The notes below the pieces were generated by a model, which was not told where the DNA came from, made no database searches, and worked only from the letters and a program-made list of their open reading frames with translations. 5,777 nt of DNA, taken from assembly GCA_937875295.1 (NCBI GenBank), contig CALLXS010000068.1, positions 1 to 5,777 of the forward strand, in the 5' to 3' direction. This stretch comes from an uncultured bacterium. Lineage in GTDB: Bacteria > Bacteroidota > Ignavibacteria > Kapaibacteriales > UBA2268. The translations under genes were made by a program, and so were the position numbers. This document shows positions 1 through 5,719 of the stretch, piece after piece; positions within the stretch are counted from its first letter, which is position 1; every line of letters begins with the position of its first letter.

Positions 1-240
1 GACGAATACTAAATTATTATTTTTAATTTTCAAAAGTACAACAACAATAGCAAAAAACAATGTGCAGGACTTACAAATAACAAGGTAACAATGGAAGACA
101 ATAGAATATTTAATTATAGCACGTTTAAAGTGGAAGTTATTCGATGTATTATTTAAATATTATTATATATTAACTACAACAAATAAATACAACATTTAAT
201 ACTAAAAGATATTTATACACTAATTAGGAGATTAAAATAA
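1..240. other. AT-rich leader without a convincing gene
   Basis: No complete gene of credible length is visible here. Frame 2 is open from the window edge to a TAA at 86-88 (28 codons) and could be the tail end of an upstream gene, but its composition is unremarkable. Frame 1 is open from 13 to a TAA at 154-156. Inside it, an ATG at 91 preceded by AAGG (82-85, 5 nt spacing) gives a 21-residue ORF, MEDNRIFNYSTFKVEVIRCI plus a final I. Such short frames arise easily by chance. The rest is A/T-rich sequence leading to the RBS at 226-230, so the likeliest role is the promoter/leader region of the structural gene at 241. I could not fix a promoter: several TATA-like hexamers exist without a clear partner box. 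Confidence 0.4.
226..230 (+). promoter_or_regulatory. Ribosome binding site AGGAG for the GTG start at 241
   Basis: AGGAG lies 10 nt upstream of GTG at 241. It decides the start: the next in-frame candidates (ATG at 262 and 268) would be 31 or more nt away from any good Shine-Dalgarno sequence. This is one of the two clearest RBSs at a gene start in the window, fitting a highly made structural protein. Confidence 0.7.
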
Positions 241-882
241 GTGAAAGCAAGTAAAAATATAATGCTAATGGGAACACCATTTGCGTATATTGTACCAATA
301 GTAGATGAAGCACAAGGTACATTAGGTACAGCAATTAAATATGCTAATTTGGAATCATCTTCATACAAATTACCAAAGCCGGAGGACGCAGCTTCTACAG
401 CTGAAAACATTGATATTAACAGAGCTGATAATGCTATAATTAGGTTCCCAAAACAATCACCAACTATTTCAGGTGTTGATGGATTATTGGTTAATAGTGC
501 TACAACGGGCACATCAACTAAGATGGGAGAAATTACTTTGACTATGAACGAAGTAGATGAAGACGCTACCAGTTGGACAGAGGGCATTAATCATATCAAA
601 AACAATGTAATTGGTAAATTATGCTTAGTAGTGATTGCAACAGGATTTAGCTATGACGATTGGAATTCTGCTACTAAAAATGTAGATGGATGGGCTTATA
701 TGTTAGGTCGAGTTACTAATGATTTAGAAAGTCAAATGGCTGCAGTATTGAAGCCTATTAATTATTATTTAGGAGAAGCCGTAGATGCTACAATAACAGC
801 ACCAGCGGTTAGTGCTCCCGTAGCAACTAATATATTAGCAGGTAATTTATCGATAGTACCAACAGCCGCAGCAAGAGTATAG
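241..882 (+). CDS. Probable tail tube / major virion structural protein
   Basis: A 213-residue protein with no signal peptide or membrane segment. Residues about 50-130 are Ala/Thr/Ser/Gly-rich with alternating beta-prone segments (for example GEITLTMNEVDED at 96-108). Residues about 113-175 hold a hydrophobic core segment (LCLVVIATGF, 127-136) and an amphipathic, helix-prone stretch after a Trp-rich loop (W141, W151). The C-terminus (about 182-213) is Ala/Pro/Thr/Val-rich. Size, composition, strong RBS and position upstream of the chaperone and tape-measure genes fit a major tail tube protein, which would stack as rings around the tape measure. This comes from context and composition, not a recognised motif; a minor capsid or decoration protein is possible. 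Start is GTG at 241 with AGGAG 10 nt upstream; stop is TAG. Its codons look somewhat less AT-biased than downstream genes, as expected for an abundant protein. Confidence 0.5.
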   Translation: MKASKNIMLMGTPFAYIVPIVDEAQGTLGTAIKYANLESSSYKLPKPEDAASTAENIDINRADNAIIRFPKQSPTISGVDGLLVNSATTGTSTKMGEITLTMNEVDEDATSWTEGINHIKNNVIGKLCLVVIATGFSYDDWNSATKNVDGWAYMLGRVTNDLESQMAAVLKPINYYLGEAVDATITAPAVSAPVATNILAGNLSIVPTAAARV

Positions 883-932
883 GAAGTTTCTAATATATAT
901 TAATATAAAATATTATTATTGCTTAAAAAATT
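883..932. other. Short intergenic spacer with an all-A/T hairpin
   Basis: This 50-bp gap holds a perfect 6-bp inverted repeat, TAATAT (901-906) and ATATTA (910-915), with a 3-nt loop. Made only of A-T pairs and without a following T-run, it is a weak structure and not a credible terminator. No Shine-Dalgarno sequence precedes the next ATG (933); the bases just before it are A-rich (AAAAAATT). A TAA in frame at 924-926 rules out a further upstream start for the next gene. Confidence 0.3.
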
Positions 933-3068
933 ATGTATTACTATCAAGAGATTACCTATATAGAACATAAATCAGGACGGCAGACAATTAGGTTTGCCGT
1001 TACTGATACAATTACAGAACTATTTACTAATGATATTGCTAATAAAGTAAATATCTATAATTTAAGTACTATAAAGCAAGATTTAAATTTAGGAGAAGGT
1101 AAATTTGCAGTTGATGAAATTTCTTTTACTATTAACCAAAGTGAATGTAATGATACTCTTAGCAGTAACGCCTTAGCCTTTACTTTACAGTGTCAAAATA
1201 ATATTCGTTATTGTGCAGTTAATCTTTTAAGCACTGGAGAAGAACCAAATACAGATAATTGTTTAATAATAGCCAAATTAGAACCTAATATTGACGCAAC
1301 TGATATAGCTTGGAATTGTGTAGATTATTCTTCAGATATAAATGCAGTTCGTTCTTATAGTTTCAAATCTTTATCATTAGATATTTCGTTATTAGACGAG
1401 TGTTTATTTAACGATGAGATTAAAAAGGGAGTTAATACTGTAATTCCAAATGTTTATGATAGAATAACAAATATAGATATTAATTCCATTACTAAATTTA
1501 AGACAACGTCCTATTTTAGGAAGCCTTTATATATCCAACATAAATATCAATCATTAATAACAGGTTACTATCCTTATAAAGTTGCTGATTTAGCACCATT
1601 AGGTAAAGTAATTAATTTATATCTTAAAAAAGCAGAGTTAATAATTCAAGAGTTGCATAATGTAAGTATGAAATTCAGAATAGCTAAGAGCAATATAGGA
1701 TTATTTGCGTCACCTGCTTTATATGATATTCAAGATGCTAAAATAGGTAATAGGACAAGTGAAATTAATCAAACGTATGTTGATACTAATGTAGCATATA
1801 ATTTATATTTAGGATTAAACGATACAGAATTAGATACATCTCAAACCGAGCTTGAACCTTATATATCATCAAAAATGGTTAAAGCAGATTATGGATTTGC
1901 TGAATGGTTGGATCCTTATTTAACAATAACTAATCCAACTCCTAATGCTGATGCTTTAGAGGTATTTAAGCAGGAGAAAGATAGAATTAAGTCAGCAGAG
2001 CAACCGCATACATTTCAATCATTTAAGTCAGTAAGTGATTTATTGTTTAAAATAGCCAATGAATTTAATTGCTATATTAAAACCAGTACATCAATTATAA
2101 ATAACGAATTAGTTACTGATATTAAATTTGTGTCTAAAGTTACTTTTAATAATACTAATGTTGTAACTATAGCTAATGCAATTGACGCAGGTACTAATAC
2201 TACTTATAACAATTCAGATGAAATTATTTATTATTATTCAGTTGTCAATGCAAGTGCTACAGAAACGTTACAATTATTGCCGTCTATGTTCTGCTATGGT
2301 TATCCATATCGGAGCCAAAAAGATATGCCAAATTCAGAGAATGAAACTATTAGGAATATAGAGGAATACAAGTTAAAGGAAATAGGCTTAACAGATGCAA
2401 AATTAACTAAGAGTCTATTTACAACTACATTAGTTGAAGTTTATACGCACACATTTATTACAGATGATACAGTAATACAGATTAAGAACGGAGAATATCA
2501 AAACGGTTATTTTGCTGGAAATTCAAGACCAATAAATACATTTTTAGATATTAATGATATTCCAGAAGTAATGCAAAATGATATTAGGCAAGGTTATTCT
2601 AATACGCCACCAATATTTACTCAATTAACTACTAATCTTTATTTACATTCTCCTTTTATTGAACAACAGCAATTAGATATAATCAATGGATCTCAAAATA
2701 CTAAGAACCATAAACCTACAAGATTAATGCGTCCAATAGCTCGTTATTACATAAAGATTAACAATAGTACTATTTCAGATGAATTAGGAGAAGGCACAAC
2801 ATTAACTGAAATATTAAATGCTACGAGCGGTTACGAAAGAGATTATTACAAATCTGAATATTCAATAACGGTTCCTTATTGGAATGGATTTGTTAAAAAT
2901 AATGATACAAATAATATTAGCTGGAAAAATGTAGAGCTTGGTAGCATTATTAAATTAAATAATATAGATTATGTTGTAGTTAGTAAAGAAATATCATTAG
3001 ATAAACCGCTTACTAATATTAAATTACAATCTATTAGTAGATTTTCTTATAATATGTACGAAGGTTAA
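933..3068 (+). CDS. Large phage structural protein, possibly tail hub/baseplate-like
   Basis: A 711-residue protein of unknown family, the largest gene in the window. It has no signal peptide, membrane segment or catalytic motif that I can see. It is rich in Asn, Ile, Thr and Tyr with many short alternating beta-type segments, as in virion structural proteins. Two parts stand out. Residues about 1-90 contain a beta-rich module ending near KFAVDEISFTINQSE. Residues 664-701 read like the closing beta-barrel of tail hub/tip proteins: W664, then ELGSIIKL, IDYVVVSKEISL and TNIKLQSISRF, that is 'G-x-x-I ... Y-x-V ... I-x-L-x-S'. The hub call is inference from this pattern and the neighbourhood; a fibre or other baseplate component is equally allowed. 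ATG at 933 is the first possible ATG after an in-frame TAA at 924 and lacks a Shine-Dalgarno sequence. The next gene starts 10 bp after its stop, suggesting one transcript. Confidence 0.45.
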   Translation: MYYYQEITYIEHKSGRQTIRFAVTDTITELFTNDIANKVNIYNLSTIKQDLNLGEGKFAVDEISFTINQSECNDTLSSNALAFTLQCQNNIRYCAVNLLSTGEEPNTDNCLIIAKLEPNIDATDIAWNCVDYSSDINAVRSYSFKSLSLDISLLDECLFNDEIKKGVNTVIPNVYDRITNIDINSITKFKTTSYFRKPLYIQHKYQSLITGYYPYKVADLAPLGKVINLYLKKAELIIQELHNVSMKFRIAKSNIGLFASPALYDIQDAKIGNRTSEINQTYVDTNVAYNLYLGLNDTELDTSQTELEPYISSKMVKADYGFAEWLDPYLTITNPTPNADALEVFKQEKDRIKSAEQPHTFQSFKSVSDLLFKIANEFNCYIKTSTSIINNELVTDIKFVSKVTFNNTNVVTIANAIDAGTNTTYNNSDEIIYYYSVVNASATETLQLLPSMFCYGYPYRSQKDMPNSENETIRNIEEYKLKEIGLTDAKLTKSLFTTTLVEVYTHTFITDDTVIQIKNGEYQNGYFAGNSRPINTFLDINDIPEVMQNDIRQGYSNTPPIFTQLTTNLYLHSPFIEQQQLDIINGSQNTKNHKPTRLMRPIARYYIKINNSTISDELGEGTTLTEILNATSGYERDYYKSEYSITVPYWNGFVKNNDTNNISWKNVELGSIIKLNNIDYVVVSKEISLDKPLTNIKLQSISRFSYNMYEG

Positions 3069-3078
3069 TAGGTGTGAT

Positions 3079-3552
3079 ATGTCAATAATTACATTTCCAA
3101 TTAAATATGATAGTAGTAGTAATATTACTAACAATAGCAACTATAATGATCCTGGAATAAATAATATTGTCCCAACCACAAATGATTATTATATTAGGAT
3201 AGCATTGAACGAAAATGTAAAGCAAGGTGATTTAATTATGGTTAGCAATAATAATGAATGTTTTAAAGGGACTGCATCAAGATATAACTATGGTAGGGCA
3301 TTAGGAATAGTTACTAATATTAAAGACGGTTTTGCATATTACCAAATGGAAGGAGTTATGTCTAATCTTAATTACAATTTCCAAATCGGGGACTCAATAT
3401 ATTGTAGAACTCAAACTAATACTAATAATCTTAATATATCAACAGCATTTTTAAGCCAAAAAACTGCAACGGAGGATTTAATATTGAAATTAGGTTATGC
3501 AATTTCTGCTAATAGCTTTATTTATCACATAGAAGAAATAATATTAATATGA
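3079..3552 (+). CDS. Small structural protein with a capsid-cement/fibre-like beta domain
   Basis: A 157-residue protein. Residues 1-35 are a low-complexity Asn/Ser linker or tail peptide. Residues about 38-157 follow the glycine-and-strand spacing I associate with phage decoration and fibre-tip domains (DUF2190-like cement proteins and fibre C-termini): ALNENVKQGDLIMV (42-55), an A-S pair (66-67), RALGIV (73-78), G84, G92, the second GD (104-105) followed by IYC, then LKLGYAIS (136-143) and a closing strand to the C-terminus. This is pattern resemblance, not a database match. Such domains bind virion surfaces or form trimeric tips, so a role as an accessory tail, baseplate or head-surface protein is likely. 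RBS AGGTG (3070-3074) is close, 4 nt from the ATG. Its last 4 bases overlap the next ATG (ATGA). Confidence 0.4.
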   Translation: MSIITFPIKYDSSSNITNNSNYNDPGINNIVPTTNDYYIRIALNENVKQGDLIMVSNNNECFKGTASRYNYGRALGIVTNIKDGFAYYQMEGVMSNLNYNFQIGDSIYCRTQTNTNNLNISTAFLSQKTATEDLILKLGYAISANSFIYHIEEIILI

Positions 3553-3959
3553 AACGAATAGCATTATTACATTCTGATACCAAATTAGTTAATATAGTAT
3601 TTGATTTAGCAAATGTAAATCAGAAAATATATAATCCAACATTTTTATCAAGACCAAATTTAACAGTAAAAAGAGATAGTGGAAGATCATTAAATGGACA
3701 AGGTTATTCTCATATATTACATAAATATCGTACATTAAGCGTTACTCTTTCAGCAGACGTATTAAACGAGGCAGAAATAACGTTTATTGAGACTTTTTTA
3801 AGCAAACCATACAAATATATAGCTATACAAGAAAACAACGTATGGAGTGGCTATATCGAAGTTTTAGTAACAGAAGAAAGCACACCTATTACTTATATAG
3901 ATGAATTAATTGAATTACCAGAAATAACATTAAATTTTGAATATATTAATATAGAATAA
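3549..3959 (+). CDS. Unrecognised small beta-rich phage protein, likely tail component
   Basis: A 136-residue protein I cannot place in a family. Visible features are a polar/basic loop RDSGRSLNG (42-50) followed by HKYRTLSVTLSADVL (58-72), a short helix-prone stretch EAEITFIETFL (74-84), then a beta-type tail with YKYIAI (88-93), VWSGYIEVLV (98-107), LPEITLNFEYI (123-133). Alternating strands, one Trp in a VWSGYI turn and no catalytic residues suggest a small structural subunit, such as a Dit-like, terminator-like or baseplate piece. Its ATG overlaps the preceding TGA in an ATGA junction without a strong RBS, so translation is probably coupled to the upstream gene. The following ATG is 7 bp beyond its TAA, which implies coordinated production with both neighbours. 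Confidence 0.4.
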   Translation: MKRIALLHSDTKLVNIVFDLANVNQKIYNPTFLSRPNLTVKRDSGRSLNGQGYSHILHKYRTLSVTLSADVLNEAEITFIETFLSKPYKYIAIQENNVWSGYIEVLVTEESTPITYIDELIELPEITLNFEYINIE

Positions 3960-3966
3960 TATTATA

Positions 3967-4467
3967 ATGATTATTAAATACAATGAAATAGCAAATAAAA
4001 TCCATTTAATGCCAATTAATAGCGTTTGGATATATAAGAAATATTCTGCTTTAGAACAGGAAGACGTTAGTATATATTTCAATAATCCTGAAGCTGATAG
4101 TAATTACAAGATATTAGCTAAAAATAAAACTGATATGTATGGAGGCAATAGATTATTAGGCTATATGATTGATATAACTGCATATTTCCCATATAATGAT
4201 TTTACTGCTGATTATGTTAAGTTATTAGACACTTTACCAAATATTGCTAATGAACCAAATATATCGTTTTGGCAATTTGTATTATTTATTGGTAATAATG
4301 TACCTTATTCGCAGGATCTGCATTATGTAAATTCTACTAATAGTAATTATATTAAATTAACAAACCCATCAATTAGCGTTGAAATAGAGAGCGTTGAACT
4401 AAGACCAAGGATAAGCCTTAAAATAAACCAATTCATTAATAAATTAGAAGGACACATATTAAGATGA
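3967..4467 (+). CDS. Unrecognised phage protein in the tail operon
   Basis: A 166-residue protein of no recognised family. It has a compact aromatic-rich core: VWIYKKYSAL (20-29), MYGGNRLLGYMIDITAYFPY (57-76), a helix-prone segment ADYVKLLDTL (81-90), FWQFVLFIGN (101-110), and a final beta/helix stretch ISVEIESVELRPRISLKINQ (136-155). The hydrophobic run at 101-110 is too short for a membrane span, and there is no signal peptide. It sits between two small structural genes and the chaperone pair, so a tail structural or assembly role is the natural inference. No Shine-Dalgarno sequence precedes its ATG; the upstream stop is 7 bp away, so re-initiation or coupling is probable. Its end overlaps the next gene by ATGA. 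Confidence 0.4.
   Translation: MIIKYNEIANKIHLMPINSVWIYKKYSALEQEDVSIYFNNPEADSNYKILAKNKTDMYGGNRLLGYMIDITAYFPYNDFTADYVKLLDTLPNIANEPNISFWQFVLFIGNNVPYSQDLHYVNSTNSNYIKLTNPSISVEIESVELRPRISLKINQFINKLEGHILR
4448..4452 (+). promoter_or_regulatory. Ribosome binding site AAGGA for the chaperone gene
   Basis: AAGGA lies inside the end of the preceding gene, 11 nt before the ATG at 4464. Together with the ATGA stop-start overlap it supports this start and coupled translation. Confidence 0.45.
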
Positions 4468-4955
4468 ATAACGAAGATACTCACAAATTAGAAACTTTTA
4501 GTAATAATGATATTACTTATATTTATGATAGCTCCCGTATTAATATTGAACAAGCAGAATTAGCAAGGGAGGTTGTAGAATTTAAAGAGAATACTCTTAA
4601 AAATCCAGCAAAGGATTTTAATCAAATAATGCGTAGCAAATCAAGTGATTGGCTTATTTTATCAGCATCGTTTTTATTATTAAAGAAAAATGCAGATGGT
4701 ACATATTCTGAATTTAATAGAGACCTTGCAATAAGCGAAGCTGAACCATTTGTAAAGAAATTACCAGTAAAAGATTTAAACAGGCTTAAGGAGTGTGTAT
4801 TAAATTTTTTTCAAGATACAGAACTTTATTCGACGATATTGGAATTAAGTTCAAGCAAAAGCAAAACGAACGTAAGCGAAACGGTATTATTGAAATTGCT
4901 GGAACAAACGATAACGAAGAACGCCAGCGAGCATATATCGAACGCAAATATTTAA
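4464..4955 (+). CDS. Tail assembly chaperone, short form (G-like)
   Basis: A 163-residue, soluble, mostly helix-prone protein with no signal peptide or membrane span. Residues about 26-58 are helical and charged (IEQAELAREVVEFKENTL), 61-75 hydrophobic (DWLILSASFLLL), and 84-115 helical up to the frameshift site. By analogy with lambda gpG and similar proteins just upstream of tape-measure genes, it would coat the tape measure during tail assembly and would not remain in the virion. The evidence is positional and mechanistic: length, placement immediately before the tape-measure-like gene, and a -1 frameshift signal at codons 114-116. Translation without slipping adds 48 Ser/Thr/Leu-rich residues and ends at TAA 4953-4955. 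The sequence itself shows no family motif I can name. Start ATG overlaps the upstream TGA. Confidence 0.55.
   Translation: MNNEDTHKLETFSNNDITYIYDSSRINIEQAELAREVVEFKENTLKNPAKDFNQIMRSKSSDWLILSASFLLLKKNADGTYSEFNRDLAISEAEPFVKKLPVKDLNRLKECVLNFFQDTELYSTILELSSSKSKTNVSETVLLKLLEQTITKNASEHISNANI
4788..4793 (+). promoter_or_regulatory. Internal Shine-Dalgarno-like AAGGAG, likely frameshift stimulator
   Basis: A full AAGGAG sits inside the coding frame, 8 nt before A AAT TTT (4802) and 11 nt before the T-run (4805-4811). Internal Shine-Dalgarno elements about 10-14 nt upstream of a slippery site are known to stimulate -1 frameshifting, the classic case being E. coli dnaX. It cannot well serve a new start: GTG at 4793 uses the final G of the element itself, and the only codon at usual spacing is ATT (4799). 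Confidence 0.5.
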
Positions 4956-5137
4956 TTGAGAATGTATATAGAGATAATGAATTATTTAATAGATTAATCA
5001 ATGCAAGATTTAATATTTGGTACATACCATTAATAACGGACAATGATTGTACTAAATTTGAAATTGCTCGTAGGATAAATTTAATAGATGCAATAAGTAA
5101 AATTAATAATGTTATTGATAGCATACCAGCCCGCTAA
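4793..5137 (+). CDS. Second domain of the frameshifted tail chaperone (T-like; GT product)
   Basis: This -1 frame most likely is not a separate gene but the 3' half of a fusion made when ribosomes slip at 4802-4811. Read from 4808 it adds 109 residues to the first 115 of the 4464 frame, for 224 in total. The added domain is highly charged and helix-prone: a basic Lys/Gln/Arg stretch (KFKQKQNERKRNG), then an Arg/Glu-rich helix (ERQRAYIERKYLIENVYRD), a short aromatic strand-like part (FNIWYIPLI) and a last helix (RRINLIDAISKINNVIDSI). In lambda the equivalent GT extension recruits the tail tube protein, while the G part binds the tape measure; that role is assumed here by analogy. The GTG at 4793 is only the formal upstream limit of a standalone reading and is a poor start. 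Its final codons and TAA form the 5' part of a terminator hairpin. Confidence 0.6.
   Translation: MCIKFFSRYRTLFDDIGIKFKQKQNERKRNGIIEIAGTNDNEERQRAYIERKYLIENVYRDNELFNRLINARFNIWYIPLITDNDCTKFEIARRINLIDAISKINNVIDSIPAR
4802..4811 (+). other. Programmed -1 frameshift site, AAATTTT in a T7 run
   Basis: Zero-frame codons are AAT (4803-4805), TTT (4806-4808), TTT (4809-4811). A AAT TTT matches the X XXY YYZ slippery heptamer, and T TTT TTT (4805-4811) is a second one in the same register. Slipping at either gives the same junction: ...VLNFF then SRYRT.... The -1 frame becomes open only after a TAA at 4787-4789, just 15 bases before the site, and then stays open to 5137. I see no strong downstream hairpin; a 4-bp GTTC/GAAC pairing is the best nearby candidate and is weak. 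Confidence 0.65.
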
Positions 5138-5157
5138 TGTGAAATAGTGGGCTTTTT
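5128..5157 (+). terminator. Probable intrinsic terminator after the chaperone gene
   Basis: AGCCCGCTA (5128-5136) pairs with TAGTGGGCT (5145-5153): nine pairs including one G-T wobble, with an 8-nt loop, followed by TTTTT (5153-5157) and then C. The 5' arm lies within the last codons and the TAA of the preceding frame. It is the only G/C-rich hairpin I found in this AT-rich region. The T-run is short, so termination could be partial and let some transcription reach the next gene. Confidence 0.7.
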
Positions 5158-5182
5158 CATAAAAAGTAAATATATATATAAT
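5154..5182 (+). promoter_or_regulatory. Possible sigma70-type promoter before the tape-measure-like gene
   Basis: TATAAT at 5177-5182 is an exact -10 consensus, and TTTTCA at 5154-5159 matches four of six -35 bases at 17-bp spacing. Placed just after a terminator and about 28 bp before the next ATG, it would let the downstream gene be transcribed separately. In A/T-rich DNA (the TATAAT is inside a TA repeat) such matches occur by chance, so this is tentative. Confidence 0.3.
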
Positions 5183-5192
5183 AAATAAATTC

Positions 5193-5198
5193 AAGGAG
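5193..5198 (+). promoter_or_regulatory. Ribosome binding site AAGGAG for the gene at 5210
   Basis: AAGGAG lies 11 nt upstream of the ATG at 5210, a slightly long but acceptable spacing. It firmly supports this start, as the region before it is non-coding. Confidence 0.7.
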
Positions 5199-5209
5199 AA
5201 TATATAAAT

Positions 5210-5719
5210 ATGGCAAAACGTTTCGAAATGATATTGGATTTAATTACTAATTTCAAAAGTGATAAATCCCAAATAGATAAAGTTGCTAAGGATATAGAAA
5301 GTAAATTAAAAGGGATAAATCCGGACATTAATTTAAATAGTGACAAGTTAAAAAAGCAAATTACAAGTTTATATTCTGATTTAAGTAAATTAGAAAATGG
5401 TGCTGATAGCCTAACGAAGGCTATGAAGGATATTGATATTAAATTAGACTCTAAGGACGCAAAGCAAGCTTTAAAAGATATAGAAGCGTCAATGAAAAGT
5501 TTAGACAATATAGATTTAAACCCATTGTCCGATGCCCTTGCTAAGGTTAAACCGGAGGATTTAGAGAAATTACAACAAGGTTTGAAAACTGTATTATCAG
5601 AGGCTTCAGCATCGGCAAAATATAGCATTCAGCTAGACCCTAAAGCATTGAAAGAAATAGAGAATTTAAAAGCTAAAATAAGAACAGTTGAGGTATTTAA
5701 TGCATCCTTGTTGAAATAA
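5210..5719 (+). CDS. Tape-measure-like coiled-coil protein, N-terminal part or truncated
   Basis: A 169-residue, Lys/Asp/Leu-rich protein predicted from its pattern to be almost all helix. It opens with MAKRFEMILDLITNFKSDKS and continues in heptad-like repeats of I/L with K/D/E (residues about 20-70, 84-100, 106-130 and 144-160). This is how tape measure proteins begin: the N-terminal part is a long coiled coil that sets tail length inside the tube. The gene follows the chaperone pair, the expected place. It lacks the hydrophobic or membrane-interacting segments and the length typical of tape measures, usually several hundred to over a thousand residues. It stops at TAA 5717-5719. All three forward frames have a stop within 5710-5724, so one simple frameshift would not extend it. 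A small helical protein or a chaperone are alternatives. Confidence 0.5.
   Translation: MAKRFEMILDLITNFKSDKSQIDKVAKDIESKLKGINPDINLNSDKLKKQITSLYSDLSKLENGADSLTKAMKDIDIKLDSKDAKQALKDIEASMKSLDNIDLNPLSDALAKVKPEDLEKLQQGLKTVLSEASASAKYSIQLDPKALKEIENLKAKIRTVEVFNASLLK

Noticed and set aside
213..587. Minus-strand open frame of 124 codons
   Set aside because: It lies opposite the well-initiated + strand gene at 241, has no RBS context that fits, and all neighbours are on the + strand; it is an antisense shadow.
901..915. Terminator after the tube gene
   Set aside because: The hairpin has only six A-T pairs and no T-run after it, so it is too weak to call a terminator.
2176..2361. Plus-strand 61-codon frame
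   Set aside because: Entirely inside the 711-residue gene in another frame, with low-complexity Ile/Leu composition.
4786..5124. Minus-strand open frame over the chaperone
   Set aside because: Antisense shadow of the -1 frame; hydrophobic Leu/Ile/Ser composition is typical of reading Asn/Lys/Asp-rich genes backwards.
4793..5137. Independent gene starting at GTG 4793
   Set aside because: The GTG overlaps the last base of its only Shine-Dalgarno sequence, and no ATG, GTG or TTG follows soon at a proper distance; frameshift fusion explains the frame better.
5191..5628. Minus-strand open frame over the tape-measure-like gene
   Set aside because: Antisense shadow of the coiled-coil gene, with no start signal.
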